Shown here: one piece after another, positions 45,539-53,990 of the stretch
Layout of the letters: each line of letters starts with the position of its first letter
Numbering within the stretch: position 1 is the first letter of the stretch
Origin: Odoribacter laneus YIT 12061
GTDB lineage: Bacteria > Bacteroidota > Bacteroidia > Bacteroidales > Marinifilaceae
Assembly (NCBI RefSeq): GCF_000243215.1
Contig: NZ_JH594596.1
Coordinates: 309,560-373,559 of the forward strand
Length of the DNA stretch: 64,000 nt
Reading direction: 5' to 3'
Notes under the pieces: generated by a model
Seen by the model: only the letters and a program-made list of their open reading frames with translations
What the model was told of the DNA's origin: nothing
Database searches by the model: none
Made by a program: the position numbers and the translations under genes

Positions 45539-45546
45539 CAAATATA
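45539..45546 (-). promoter_or_regulatory. Candidate -7 box of the XRE gene
   Basis: TATATTTG on the minus strand; about 94 bases of leader. The remainder of the 533-base gap to trxB is A/T-rich with no supported gene; a 69-codon minus frame at 45658-45867 is not credible. Confidence 0.4.
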
Positions 45547-45928
45547 GTTATAAACAGTTATATTTTCAATAACTGAAGGGATTTCAATTGCATAATTAAT
45601 AATAACTAGTTGATTTATAATTTTTTTCAAAATTTTTTTTTATTTATCATAATAGATTTAGCCGGCAATTAGAGGTTGTATTCTCATTTGATTTATGTAT
45701 TTTAAATCGTATTTAATCTTTTTATAAATATTCTTTTGTGATCCAAAATTGGATGATTTGTAAAGTATTTTTCTAGAACTTTGTTTTGTTTTTCTTTCAT
45801 CTCTCCCTTTCTTAGGGGGATGCTTTTTTATATTCGGAAAAACAGGGGGGAAAGCTTCTCTTTTCACTTTTAACTTTTTTTTAAAATGTATACCTGAAAA
45901 GAAAAATGGAATTCAAAATTTAAATTAA

Positions 45929-45936
45929 TAGATTTG
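45929..45936 (+). promoter_or_regulatory. -7 box of trxB
   Basis: TAGATTTG, exact TAnnTTTG, with about 30 bases of leader to ATG 45972. Confidence 0.5.
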
Positions 45937-45971
45937 TATAACTAAAAATAACGAACATAAACGAGAAAAAT

Positions 45972-46940
45972 ATGTCAATAGAGAATCCGATAGAGAAAGT
46001 AAGATGCTTGATTATAGGTTCCGGTCCGGCGGGCTATACAGCTGCGATATATGCTGCACGTGCAAATTTGAAGCCTGTTTTATATACGGGCATTCAGATG
46101 GGAGGGCAATTGACGACCACCACTGAGGTAGAAAATTTTCCGGGATATCCCGAAGGGGTTACAGGTCCGGTAATGATGGAGGATATGCGCCGGCAGGCGG
46201 AGCGTTTCGGAACGGATATCCGTTTTGGAATGGTAGATGAAGTCGATTTTTCAGCTCCACCCTATCGGATTGTAATCGATGGGGAAAAACAATTGTTGGC
46301 CGAAACTGTCATTATTGCTACCGGTGCTACGGCCAAGTACCTTGGAATACCTGCGGAAGAGCGCTTTAAAGGGTTGGGAGTGAGTGCGTGTGCTACCTGT
46401 GACGGATTTTTTTATAAAGGAAAAGACGTAGCAGTGGTGGGAGGGGGAGATACGGCCTGTGAAGAAGCTACTTATTTAGCCGGTATATGCCGCAAAGTCT
46501 ACATGATTGTCCGGAAAAATTATCTGAGGGCTTCTAAAGCCATGCAGGAAAGAGTAAATAAAACTCCCAATATCGAGATTCTCTACGAACACAATACAAA
46601 AGATTTGTATGGGACTGATATGGGATTGGAAGGAGCCCGGCTGATTTACAAAATGGGTACCCCGGAAGAAAAGGAACACGATATAAAAATAGATGGATTT
46701 TTCTTGGCGATCGGACATACTCCCAATACGGAAATGTTTAAAAAATATATACAAACGGATGAGCAGGGCTATATCCTTACGGAAGGAAAAACCTCTAAAA
46801 CCAATGTTGCAGGAGTGTTTGCCGCAGGAGATGTAATGGATCCGGATTACCGCCAAGGCATTACTTCCGCCGGTGCCGGTTGCCGTGCAGCTATGGATGC
46901 AGAAAGATACCTGGCCGATTGGGAAATCAGAAATAAGTGA
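45972..46940 (+). CDS. trxB: Thioredoxin reductase
   Basis: A 322-residue low-molecular-weight thioredoxin reductase: FAD fold IIGSGPAGYTAAIYAA, redox-active Cys140 and Cys143 in CATCDGFFYKG, NADPH fold VGGGDTACEEA and the final FAD motif AAGDVMDPDYRQGITSAGAG. It transfers electrons from NADPH to thioredoxin in the cytoplasm. No thioredoxin gene adjoins. Monocistronic, with a hairpin 95 bases downstream. Confidence 0.95.
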   Translation: MSIENPIEKVRCLIIGSGPAGYTAAIYAARANLKPVLYTGIQMGGQLTTTTEVENFPGYPEGVTGPVMMEDMRRQAERFGTDIRFGMVDEVDFSAPPYRIVIDGEKQLLAETVIIATGATAKYLGIPAEERFKGLGVSACATCDGFFYKGKDVAVVGGGDTACEEATYLAGICRKVYMIVRKNYLRASKAMQERVNKTPNIEILYEHNTKDLYGTDMGLEGARLIYKMGTPEEKEHDIKIDGFFLAIGHTPNTEMFKKYIQTDEQGYILTEGKTSKTNVAGVFAAGDVMDPDYRQGITSAGAGCRAAMDAERYLADWEIRNK

Positions 46941-47034
46941 TTCCTGAAGAACACTTTGACGAAAAAGGATAGAAAATAAAGTCCGGTCCCTAAAAATGTT
47001 TGTACATTCGTAATCTTGGCAAAGATTTAAATAT

Positions 47035-47071
47035 AAAACTACTGGAAAGACAATATTCCAGTAGTTTTTTT
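47035..47071 (+). terminator. Terminator downstream of trxB
   Basis: Perfect 13-base arms AAAACTACTGGAA (47035-47047) and TTCCAGTAGTTTT (47056-47068), then a T-run. Confidence 0.85.
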
Positions 47072-47332
47072 AGGGAATGACATCGAGTTAAATGTTAAGT
47101 TTATTATTTTTTATTAATTATTTGTATAATTATAAAAATAAAATCGCTATTAGTGAGGCCTGATAGGACACTATTTTACCTGTTTGTTTCTTTCCCTATC
47201 CGAAGAAAAAGATGGAAAAACCGTTGGTAGACAAGTAAAGTCGAAGGCTGGCAAATGAGCTGTTGTCCTTTATTCGGCATGAAAAACCAATTGGATTTAA
47301 GCATTATTATATTTTAAAATTTAAATATTTAT
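47072..47332. other. Non-coding part of the trxB-LRR gap
   Basis: The full gap is 568 bases. Between the trxB terminator and the -7 box at 47333 nothing beyond A/T-rich sequence was recognised. Confidence 0.4.
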
Positions 47333-47340
47333 TAGATTTG
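47333..47340 (+). promoter_or_regulatory. Candidate -7 box of the LRR lipoprotein gene
   Basis: TAGATTTG matches TAnnTTTG; a start near 47347 gives a leader of about 160 bases. Confidence 0.4.
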
Positions 47341-47508
47341 TGAGTAGGATAAGAGAAGAAAAGAAATATCCGGGAATTGTACTACCTTGTTTAAACAAAT
47401 AAGCGAAAGGGGGAAGAAGGGGTAAAATGTTCGGAATAGGTTTCCGGCAGGGAAAGCAAATAGATTTAACTTTTTATACATGATTTGTCTAACTAAAACC
47501 TAACTACC

Positions 47509-49287
47509 ATGAAAAGATTGTGCGTCGTTTTTATTTTGCTTTTGGCCGTTTTTGCCTGTGAAGAGGACGATAAAAATGTTCCTTTGTTTATACAGCTTAT
47601 TTCGGAGGACAGTTCGGTTGTAATTGATCCGAGCGGAACTTCTGCTTTTTTTACGATTTCCGCGGCCGGAGGAGCTGTTGTTTTCAAGTTGAATACGAAT
47701 ATCACGGAAGGGATTACGGTTTATTCGGAGGGAAATACGTGGTGTGACGCCTCTTTATCGGGAGATGTATTTGTTGTTAGTGTGAGCAAATTGATCGGAG
47801 AGGAAGAGCGGAGTTGTAAGATGCAAATTTTATACGGAACAGAGGTAAAAGCTACGATTTCAATTATGCAGACTGTAGCGCCCCGTTTAGCTTTGAGTAA
47901 AGAGGAGGTTCGTTTCTCCGACGGAGGAGGTTCCGAGCAAGTTATGATACGGACCAATCAAGCAAAATGGGAAGTGATCAATGAAGCCTCCTGGTTGACA
48001 ACAGAAAAAAAGGACACGGTACTGACGTTGACGGCTGTTCCGAATAACAGCGGAGAAGAGCTGACTGCAACTGTAACGGTAAAAGCCGGGGAAGGCATGG
48101 ATGCTATTGAAGCGGTTATCACTGTAATACAAAGTAGCGGAAGTATGATTTTGGAATATACGCTTCCCCTGGCCGAAGCAACGATAAAATTACCGTTTGA
48201 AAATACATTTAAAGCGACAGTGGATTGGGGAGACGGAACAAAAGAAGAGTACGATTTGTTTATCAATCCTCTTTCCACACCTGCTCCTACTCATACCTAT
48301 GCGAAGAAAGGGGTATATTATGTCAGTATTTCCGGTACTGCGGAAAAAATATACAGTGTTTTGGGTTATACAACAGAGATGAACAGTTATATTACCGGGG
48401 TAAAACAATGGGGGAATTTAGGGCTCACTTCTTTGGAAGACGGTTTTTTTGCCAATTCGAATTTGAAATATATTGCTGATAATCCGGGAAATGCTTTTAC
48501 GGAAGTTGTTTCGTTTAAGAATGCCTTTAAAAACTGTGTGGCTCTGGAAGCCGTTCCGGCAGGTTTATTCAAAAATTGTGCTAAATTGGAAGATGTATCC
48601 TTTTGCTTTACCGGATGTACATCCCTGACGGAATTTCCCGAAGGACTTTTTAAAGATTGTCCGGCCATTACAAACTTTGGAAGTTTTTCTTCTTCTAATA
48701 CGGCTCTTTTAAGTATTCCGGCAGATTTATTCGCTTATTCTCCGGAAGCTTTGAGTTTTAGCAATGTATTTTCTACCTGTACGGCCTTGACGGAAATCCC
48801 GGGAGATTTGTTTAAGAATTCTACGAAAGCGACAAAATTTGATTATTGTTTTTATGGTTGTAAGAAATTGGAAAGAGTGCCTGCAGGTTTATATGCAAAT
48901 TGTGCGGCTGCAACCACCTTTATCAGTGCTTTTTTCGGTTGTGAGGCTTTGGAAATTGTAGAAGAAGGCGTATTTACCAATTGCACGGCTGTGACCTCTT
49001 ATAAATGGCTTTTTGCCAACTGTAAGCAGTTGAAAACAGTTCCGGTTAATATTTTTGATAACAGCAGGGGGGTGACTGATTTTTCCGGTACTTTACGGGA
49101 TTGCGAATCCCTGACAGGAGAATCTCCTTATACGCGGATAGGAGAAGTTAAAGTACATTTATATGAGAGAAGTATGTATACGACGGATTTTACTGCTCCT
49201 AAAAATTATTCTACTTGTTTTAGAAACTGTACCCGTTTGTCCGATTATGCGACAATAGAAGCGTCTTATGTAAATTGGACAAAATAG
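47509..49287 (+). CDS. BACON and leucine-rich-repeat surface lipoprotein
   Basis: A 592-residue lipoprotein (MKRLCVVFILLLAVFAC, lipobox Cys17, then acidic EEDDKN, a pattern linked to surface export in Bacteroidota). Two BACON-type beta domains (about 30-110 and 118-210) have the second showing SLEVRF-like SKEEVRFSDGGG and NQAKWEVINEASWL. Next is a PKD-like segment (VDWGDGTKEEY … THTYAKKGVYYVSISG). Then come eight tandem 27-residue leucine-rich units (residues 319-534), each of the type L-x-x-[IVF]-P-x-[GD]-[LV]-F-x-[ND]-[CS]. A capping segment ends the protein. Probable role: binding a host or glycan ligand at the cell surface. Confidence 0.88.
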   Translation: MKRLCVVFILLLAVFACEEDDKNVPLFIQLISEDSSVVIDPSGTSAFFTISAAGGAVVFKLNTNITEGITVYSEGNTWCDASLSGDVFVVSVSKLIGEEERSCKMQILYGTEVKATISIMQTVAPRLALSKEEVRFSDGGGSEQVMIRTNQAKWEVINEASWLTTEKKDTVLTLTAVPNNSGEELTATVTVKAGEGMDAIEAVITVIQSSGSMILEYTLPLAEATIKLPFENTFKATVDWGDGTKEEYDLFINPLSTPAPTHTYAKKGVYYVSISGTAEKIYSVLGYTTEMNSYITGVKQWGNLGLTSLEDGFFANSNLKYIADNPGNAFTEVVSFKNAFKNCVALEAVPAGLFKNCAKLEDVSFCFTGCTSLTEFPEGLFKDCPAITNFGSFSSSNTALLSIPADLFAYSPEALSFSNVFSTCTALTEIPGDLFKNSTKATKFDYCFYGCKKLERVPAGLYANCAAATTFISAFFGCEALEIVEEGVFTNCTAVTSYKWLFANCKQLKTVPVNIFDNSRGVTDFSGTLRDCESLTGESPYTRIGEVKVHLYERSMYTTDFTAPKNYSTCFRNCTRLSDYATIEASYVNWTK

Positions 49288-49412
49288 GAATATTGGATGG
49301 ACGGCAGATTGACCGATCCATATGCGTCTGTGGCTCTGCTGGCTACTGGAACCTTGGCTCAGACTAAAGAATTAGCCGGGGCATTGGTTCCTGTAGTCAG
49401 TGCCGTATTCCT

Positions 49413-50396
49413 CTATTTGATAATGACCATCGTTGCTCCGTAGCCGTATTGTTTAAAAGAGGCATCTTGATGACGGAAACGCTTGTATTTCGTCTGAAGC
49501 TCCCATAGAATACGCTGACGGAGCACGCCGTCGCCTTTCCCATGGATGAATACGATTTTTTGTCCTTTCCGCAGTTTGTATTTTTCCAAGGTTTTATGGA
49601 AAACATCCAGCTGATAGTCGAGTATATCTTTATTTTCCATGCCTGTAGTCGTTTCCAGTAATTCATTGATGTGTAAATCTATTTCAATGATATTGTTTAC
49701 GATCTGTTTTTGAGGTTTAGGGGCAGAGGTACTTTCTTTTTTTTCTTTTAAAGCCTGGGTAATATCAGTTTCTTCTAATTCTTTTTGAAGGGGACTCTCT
49801 TTGTCCAGGGGCCGGACAAAAGCCATGTTTTCAAACCATTTGGTGTGTTGATAACTGCCAGTTTTGCAAAGAGAAGTTTGGGAAAGCCGGATGTGAACGT
49901 CTACGGTCTGCCGGGGACTGTATTTTCCTTTCTGGTAAAAAATAGCCTGAATATGAAAAGCTTTAATCCGGTCCAATTCTTTTCTGCTGTATACCCCCAG
50001 TGATAAAGCGGTGTCTGGATTGCAATTTCCGGCAGAGAGTGCAGAATAAGATTCTCCGTTATACGTACCCGCTGCATAGAGGCAAGTCAGGCCTGTGTCG
50101 TTTATCAAATATATTTCGTATCGGCTTTCCGGGAGATTTTGAAAATTTTCAGGAACCAGAGCGAGATACAGACTGTCTGTGGATGCTGTAACGACCGTTG
50201 TCTGGGGGCGAACTTTCCTGTCCGTATCCGTATTGAAATCAGATTGAATGACGACCAGATCGTTCAGGGAAGCCGGAATTTCAAATCCGTATTCTTCGCA
50301 ATAGACATTTACCGTGTTTTGGTCTATTAGTCCTGTGACTTTACCCTCTAGTTTTTCAGAAATAAATCTGACGATATCCCCGATTCTTATGTGCAT
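49413..50396 (-). CDS. DUF2027 and Smr domain protein
   Basis: A 327-residue protein. The N-terminus (HIRIGDIVRFISEKLEGKVTG) begins a DUF2027 beta-rich domain, followed by a middle beta domain. A charged linker (about 205-230) leads to an Smr domain with DLHINELL and the nucleic-acid-cleaving-type motif FIHGKGDGVLR. Smr domains bind or nick nucleic acids; in ribosome quality control some act as endonucleases, but the role of DUF2027-Smr proteins is not known to me. Cytoplasmic. Its 3' end is convergent with the LRR gene, 125 bases apart. Confidence 0.9.
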   Translation of the reverse strand: MHIRIGDIVRFISEKLEGKVTGLIDQNTVNVYCEEYGFEIPASLNDLVVIQSDFNTDTDRKVRPQTTVVTASTDSLYLALVPENFQNLPESRYEIYLINDTGLTCLYAAGTYNGESYSALSAGNCNPDTALSLGVYSRKELDRIKAFHIQAIFYQKGKYSPRQTVDVHIRLSQTSLCKTGSYQHTKWFENMAFVRPLDKESPLQKELEETDITQALKEKKESTSAPKPQKQIVNNIIEIDLHINELLETTTGMENKDILDYQLDVFHKTLEKYKLRKGQKIVFIHGKGDGVLRQRILWELQTKYKRFRHQDASFKQYGYGATMVIIK

Positions 50397-50511
50397 AGTT
50401 CTACTTTTTATCTGTTTTTAAACGTTGTAAAGTTAGTGTTTTTGAAAAGAATTTTTGCTATAACTTTCTTGCTTTTAAAACGTACACCTTTTGCCTGTTT
50501 AATTTAAAATT

Positions 50512-51360
50512 ATGGGAAATAAATTTTTAATCCTCTGTCTTTTAGGGTTTCTGATGGAAATTCCTTCTGCGTATGCTCAACAGAGAAAATTTTTTTCGCA
50601 GGGAAATGTATCGCGAGACAGTGTGGCCGACGATTTGGGAACGATTCCGGCCTTTACGATCTATAAGGATAATTATCTGATTACGGGGACGAATTTCTCC
50701 GGGGGGAAAATCACCAAATATAATTCCGACGCAAAATTCCAGATCAGTTTGCGGCATCGTCTTTACAAAAGTATGTTGCCTTGGCGGATCTATCTTTTTT
50801 TTACTTATACGCAAAAATCTTTTTGGGATATTTACCGGAAATCCGCACCTTTTACCGAGACAAATTATAATCCGACTTTGGGATTCGGCCATAATTTTGT
50901 AAAGGATAAGCGTATTGCCGGAGTGGCGTTTCTCCAATTTGAACATGAATCCAACGGGAGAGACAGTATTTGGTCCAGAAGCTGGAACAAAATCAGTTTT
51001 ATGGGGTTGTATGCTTTTAAACGAAATTATACTTTACAAGCTAAGTTCTGGATTCCGGTAATGGTCGCTAAAGAAAATAAAAGTTTGCCCCGTTATGCCG
51101 GAGTAGGATTACTCGCTGCTACCTATACCAGTAATAACGAACGTTTGAATTGTTCGGTTGTAATGATAAAAAGGGCAGAATGGAACCTGAGCGCCAATTG
51201 GAAGATAGAAGTTGCCTATAAAATTTTTAAGTTGGATAATCAATACGTTTTTCTGCAATTTTATAACGGATATGGGGAAAGTATGATTGCATACAAATAT
51301 TTTCAGCGTTGTGTACGGGTAGGAATTGTGATAAAGCCCAATTCTTTTACTATTTTTTAA
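50512..51360 (+). CDS. pldA: Outer-membrane phospholipase A
   Basis: A 282-residue beta-barrel enzyme with signal peptide (MGNKFLILCLLGFLMEIPSAYAQ). The OMPLA active site is visible: His145 and Ser147 in FEHESNGRDS and Asn159 in SRSWNK. Spacings (His-Ser 2, Ser-Asn 12) match E. coli PldA His142, Ser144 and Asn156 exactly. It hydrolyses phospholipids in the outer leaflet of the outer membrane, maintaining lipid asymmetry. Divergent from the DUF2027-Smr gene, 115 bases apart. Confidence 0.92.
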   Translation: MGNKFLILCLLGFLMEIPSAYAQQRKFFSQGNVSRDSVADDLGTIPAFTIYKDNYLITGTNFSGGKITKYNSDAKFQISLRHRLYKSMLPWRIYLFFTYTQKSFWDIYRKSAPFTETNYNPTLGFGHNFVKDKRIAGVAFLQFEHESNGRDSIWSRSWNKISFMGLYAFKRNYTLQAKFWIPVMVAKENKSLPRYAGVGLLAATYTSNNERLNCSVVMIKRAEWNLSANWKIEVAYKIFKLDNQYVFLQFYNGYGESMIAYKYFQRCVRVGIVIKPNSFTIF

Positions 51361-51514
51361 TTCTTTTTATCTCAGGAAACATTCACTAAATACTTGTTTC
51401 CCTGCATTTATATTTTTAAATATTGATACATTTCCCGGAAAATCCGAAGTTTCTTTTCCGAAATCGTTTGAAAATATTAAATTAGCAGATTAAAAGAATT
51501 TAAGGAATTGCTAT

Positions 51515-53524
51515 ATGACTTTAGAAGAATTTCAACAATCGATACGGGAAGGGATACCCGTGGAATTACCTGTTCCCCAACCTTATGATCCGCAGATTAA
51601 CCATGCTCCCAAACGGAAAGATATTTTGACCCGGGAGGAAAAGCAATTGGCCGTTCGCAATGCTTTACGTTATTTCGATCCCCGGCATCATGCTGTTTTA
51701 GCTCCTGAGTTTGCAGAAGAATTGGAGAAATACGGACGCATTTATATGTATCGTTTCCGGCCTGCTTATGAAATGCATGCCCGCAATATCCGGGAGTATC
51801 CGCACAAGAGTTTGCAGGCAGCGGCTATTATGGGGATGATTCAGAATAATTTGGATAAAGCAGTAGCTCAACATCCTCATGAATTGATTACCTATGGAGG
51901 AAATGGGGCTGTATTTCAGAATTGGGCCCAATATCGGTTGACGATGAAATATTTGTCGGAGATGACGGATGAACAGACATTGGTTTTGTATTCCGGTCAT
52001 CCCATGGGGTTATTTCCTTCTCATAAAGAAGCTCCCCGCGTAGTGGTTACCAATGGAATGGTTATTCCGAATTATTCCAAACCGGATGATTGGGAAAGAT
52101 TTAATGCCTTGGGGGTTTCTCAATATGGACAGATGACTGCAGGATCTTTTATGTATATCGGTCCGCAAGGAATTGTACACGGGACGACAATTACCGTTTT
52201 GAATGCCGGTCGTAAAATTGCCAAACATGGAGAGAGCCTGGCGGGTAAATTATTTGTTACTGCCGGTTTGGGAGGAATGTCCGGGGCCCAGCCCAAGGCA
52301 GGCAATATTGCCGGATGTGTCAGTATTACGGCAGAAATAAATCCGAAAGCAACTCAAACCCGTTATGAGCAAAAATGGGTGGATGAGGTGATAGAGGATT
52401 TGGACCTGTTGATGGAAAGAGTAAAGAAAGCGAAAGCGGATAAAGAAGTTGTTTCTATTGCTTATCAGGGAAATGTGGTGGATTTATGGGAGCGTTTGGC
52501 GGAAAGTGACATATCGGTGGAATTGGGATCGGACCAGACGTCCTTGCATAATCCCTGGGCTGGCGGATACTATCCGGTAGGGCAGACTTTTGAAGAAAGC
52601 AAGCGGATGATGGCGGAAGAACCGGAATTGTTTAAGGAAAAAGTACAGGCGACCCTAAGGCGACATGTAGCAGCGATCAATAAATGTGTGGCTCGTTTTG
52701 GTACTTATTTCTTTGATTACGGAAATGCTTTTTTGTTGGAGTCTTCCCGGGCAGGGGCAGATATTTTAAAACCAAATGGAGATTTCAAATATCCTTCTTA
52801 TGTACAGGATATTATGGGACCGATGTGTTTTGATTACGGTTTCGGCCCTTTCCGTTGGGTATGTACGAGTGGAAAACCGGAAGATCTGGCAAAGACAGAT
52901 GCTTTGGCCGCTGAGGTTTTGGAGAAACTGGCTTTGGAAGCACCCCAGGAAATCCAACAGCAAATGCATGATAATATCCGTTGGATCAAGGCTGCTGGAG
53001 AAAACCAGCTGGTGGTAGGTTCACAGGCTCGTATTCTCTATGCAGATGCCGTGGGACGTATTCGGATTGCAGAAGCTTTTAACCGGGCTATTGCAGAAGG
53101 ATATTTGTCTGCCCCAGTGGTGTTAGGCCGGGATCATCACGATGTGTCGGGAACAGATTCTCCTTACCGGGAAACTTCTAATATATACGATGGTTCGAAA
53201 TTTACGGCCGATATGGCTATTCAGAACGTCATTGGGGATTCTTTCCGCGGGGCAACCTGGGTATCTATTCATAACGGTGGTGGAGTCGGTTGGGGAGAAG
53301 TGATCAACGGTGGTTTTGGAATGGTGCTCGACGGCTCCAAAGAAGCAGATCTCCGTTTAAAAAATATGTTGTTCTGGGATGTCAATAATGGAATTTCCCG
53401 ACGGAGTTGGGCCCGTAATGAAGGAGCTGTTTTTGCTATAAAACGGGCGATGCAGGAAAATCCTGCCCTTAAAGTAACATTACCTTATCTGGCCGATGAT
53501 CAGTTGATCGAAAGCTTATTTTAA
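51515..53524 (+). CDS. hutU: Urocanate hydratase
   Basis: A 669-residue NAD+-dependent urocanase. ITYGGNGAVFQNWAQY, YSGHPMGLFPSH, GLGGMSGAQPKAGNIAG (NAD-binding loop) and GRDHHDVSGTDSPYRET are strong family signatures. It converts urocanate to imidazolonepropionate, the second step of histidine breakdown. The protein belongs to the longer (about 670-residue) class rather than the about 555-residue proteobacterial class. Other hut genes (histidase, imidazolonepropionase, glutamate formiminotransferase) are not in the window. Monocistronic here. Confidence 0.95.
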   Translation: MTLEEFQQSIREGIPVELPVPQPYDPQINHAPKRKDILTREEKQLAVRNALRYFDPRHHAVLAPEFAEELEKYGRIYMYRFRPAYEMHARNIREYPHKSLQAAAIMGMIQNNLDKAVAQHPHELITYGGNGAVFQNWAQYRLTMKYLSEMTDEQTLVLYSGHPMGLFPSHKEAPRVVVTNGMVIPNYSKPDDWERFNALGVSQYGQMTAGSFMYIGPQGIVHGTTITVLNAGRKIAKHGESLAGKLFVTAGLGGMSGAQPKAGNIAGCVSITAEINPKATQTRYEQKWVDEVIEDLDLLMERVKKAKADKEVVSIAYQGNVVDLWERLAESDISVELGSDQTSLHNPWAGGYYPVGQTFEESKRMMAEEPELFKEKVQATLRRHVAAINKCVARFGTYFFDYGNAFLLESSRAGADILKPNGDFKYPSYVQDIMGPMCFDYGFGPFRWVCTSGKPEDLAKTDALAAEVLEKLALEAPQEIQQQMHDNIRWIKAAGENQLVVGSQARILYADAVGRIRIAEAFNRAIAEGYLSAPVVLGRDHHDVSGTDSPYRETSNIYDGSKFTADMAIQNVIGDSFRGATWVSIHNGGGVGWGEVINGGFGMVLDGSKEADLRLKNMLFWDVNNGISRRSWARNEGAVFAIKRAMQENPALKVTLPYLADDQLIESLF

Positions 53525-53553
53525 ACAAAAAACAAGAAAATAGCCGGAAAATC

Positions 53554-53588
53554 TTTTACACAGTAGGGACGTGCCCTACTGTGTAAAA
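53554..53588 (+). repeat. Palindromic repeat copy 2
   Basis: Perfect 15-base arms TTTTACACAGTAGGG (53554-53568) and CCCTACTGTGTAAAA (53574-53588) around ACGTG. It lies 30 bases after hutU and may also terminate it. Confidence 0.8.
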
Positions 53589-53725
53589 CGATAAGAAATT
53601 TTGCTTCATCCGATGATCACATCTTTCTCCGTTTTCGGGAGATAGCTCGAAAATTTAAGACAACGGGAATTTCGGCAGGATCCGTAAACGTGTTTCAAGC
53701 CGAGGGAGAGACTATTTTAAAAGTA

Positions 53726-53762
53726 AAATTACACATTAGGGCACGTCCCTACTGTGTAAAAT
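53726..53762 (-). repeat. Palindromic repeat copy 3 (inverted)
   Basis: On the minus strand it reads …ACACAGTAGGG-ACGTG-CCCTAATGTGT…; in plus reading the loop is CACGT. One arm resembles copy 1 and the other copy 2. It faces copy 2 across 137 bases. Confidence 0.75.
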
Positions 53763-53780
53763 GAGGGATAAGATAAAGAA

Positions 53781-53802
53781 AACCGCTGAAATTTCAGCGG
53801 TT
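53781..53802 (-). terminator. Terminator of tRNA-Gln
   Basis: Perfect palindrome AACCGCTGAAA/TTTCAGCGGTT, just past the 3' end of the tRNA gene on the minus strand, followed there by a T-rich run. Confidence 0.75.
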
Positions 53803-53819
53803 TATGTGTTCTTAGCGAG

Positions 53820-53890
53820 TTGTTCAACAAGGATTCGAACCTTGACTAACAGGACCAGAATCTGTTGTGCTGCCATTACACCATTGAACA
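53820..53890 (-). tRNA. tRNA-Gln (anticodon CTG)
   Basis: A 71-base minus-strand tRNA. The acceptor arm TGTTCAA pairs with TTGAACA plus discriminator A. The D-arm region is GGTGTAATGGCAGCAC. The T arm has GGTTCGAATCC. The anticodon loop reads TTCTGGT, giving CTG at positions 34-36 (Gln, codon CAG). The lowest anticodon-stem pair is A-C. CCA is not encoded. Confidence 0.9.
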
Positions 53891-53990
53891 GGGTCGGTTC
53901 TTTTATTTCAACGGCACAAAAGTAATCTTTTTTTTAATTCTGACAAAGAACGTAATCTTTTTTTTCGGAACAAAAATTTAAAGCGGAGAT

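Noticed and set aside
45658-45867. 69-codon minus-strand Lys/Arg-rich frame
   Set aside because: Composition reflects A/T-rich non-coding DNA; no start signal or family resemblance.
49288-49443. Open continuation of the LRR gene past its TAG (51 more codons, hydrophobic)
   Set aside because: It overlaps the convergent Smr gene and the LRR protein already ends in a normal cap; treated as chance read-through.
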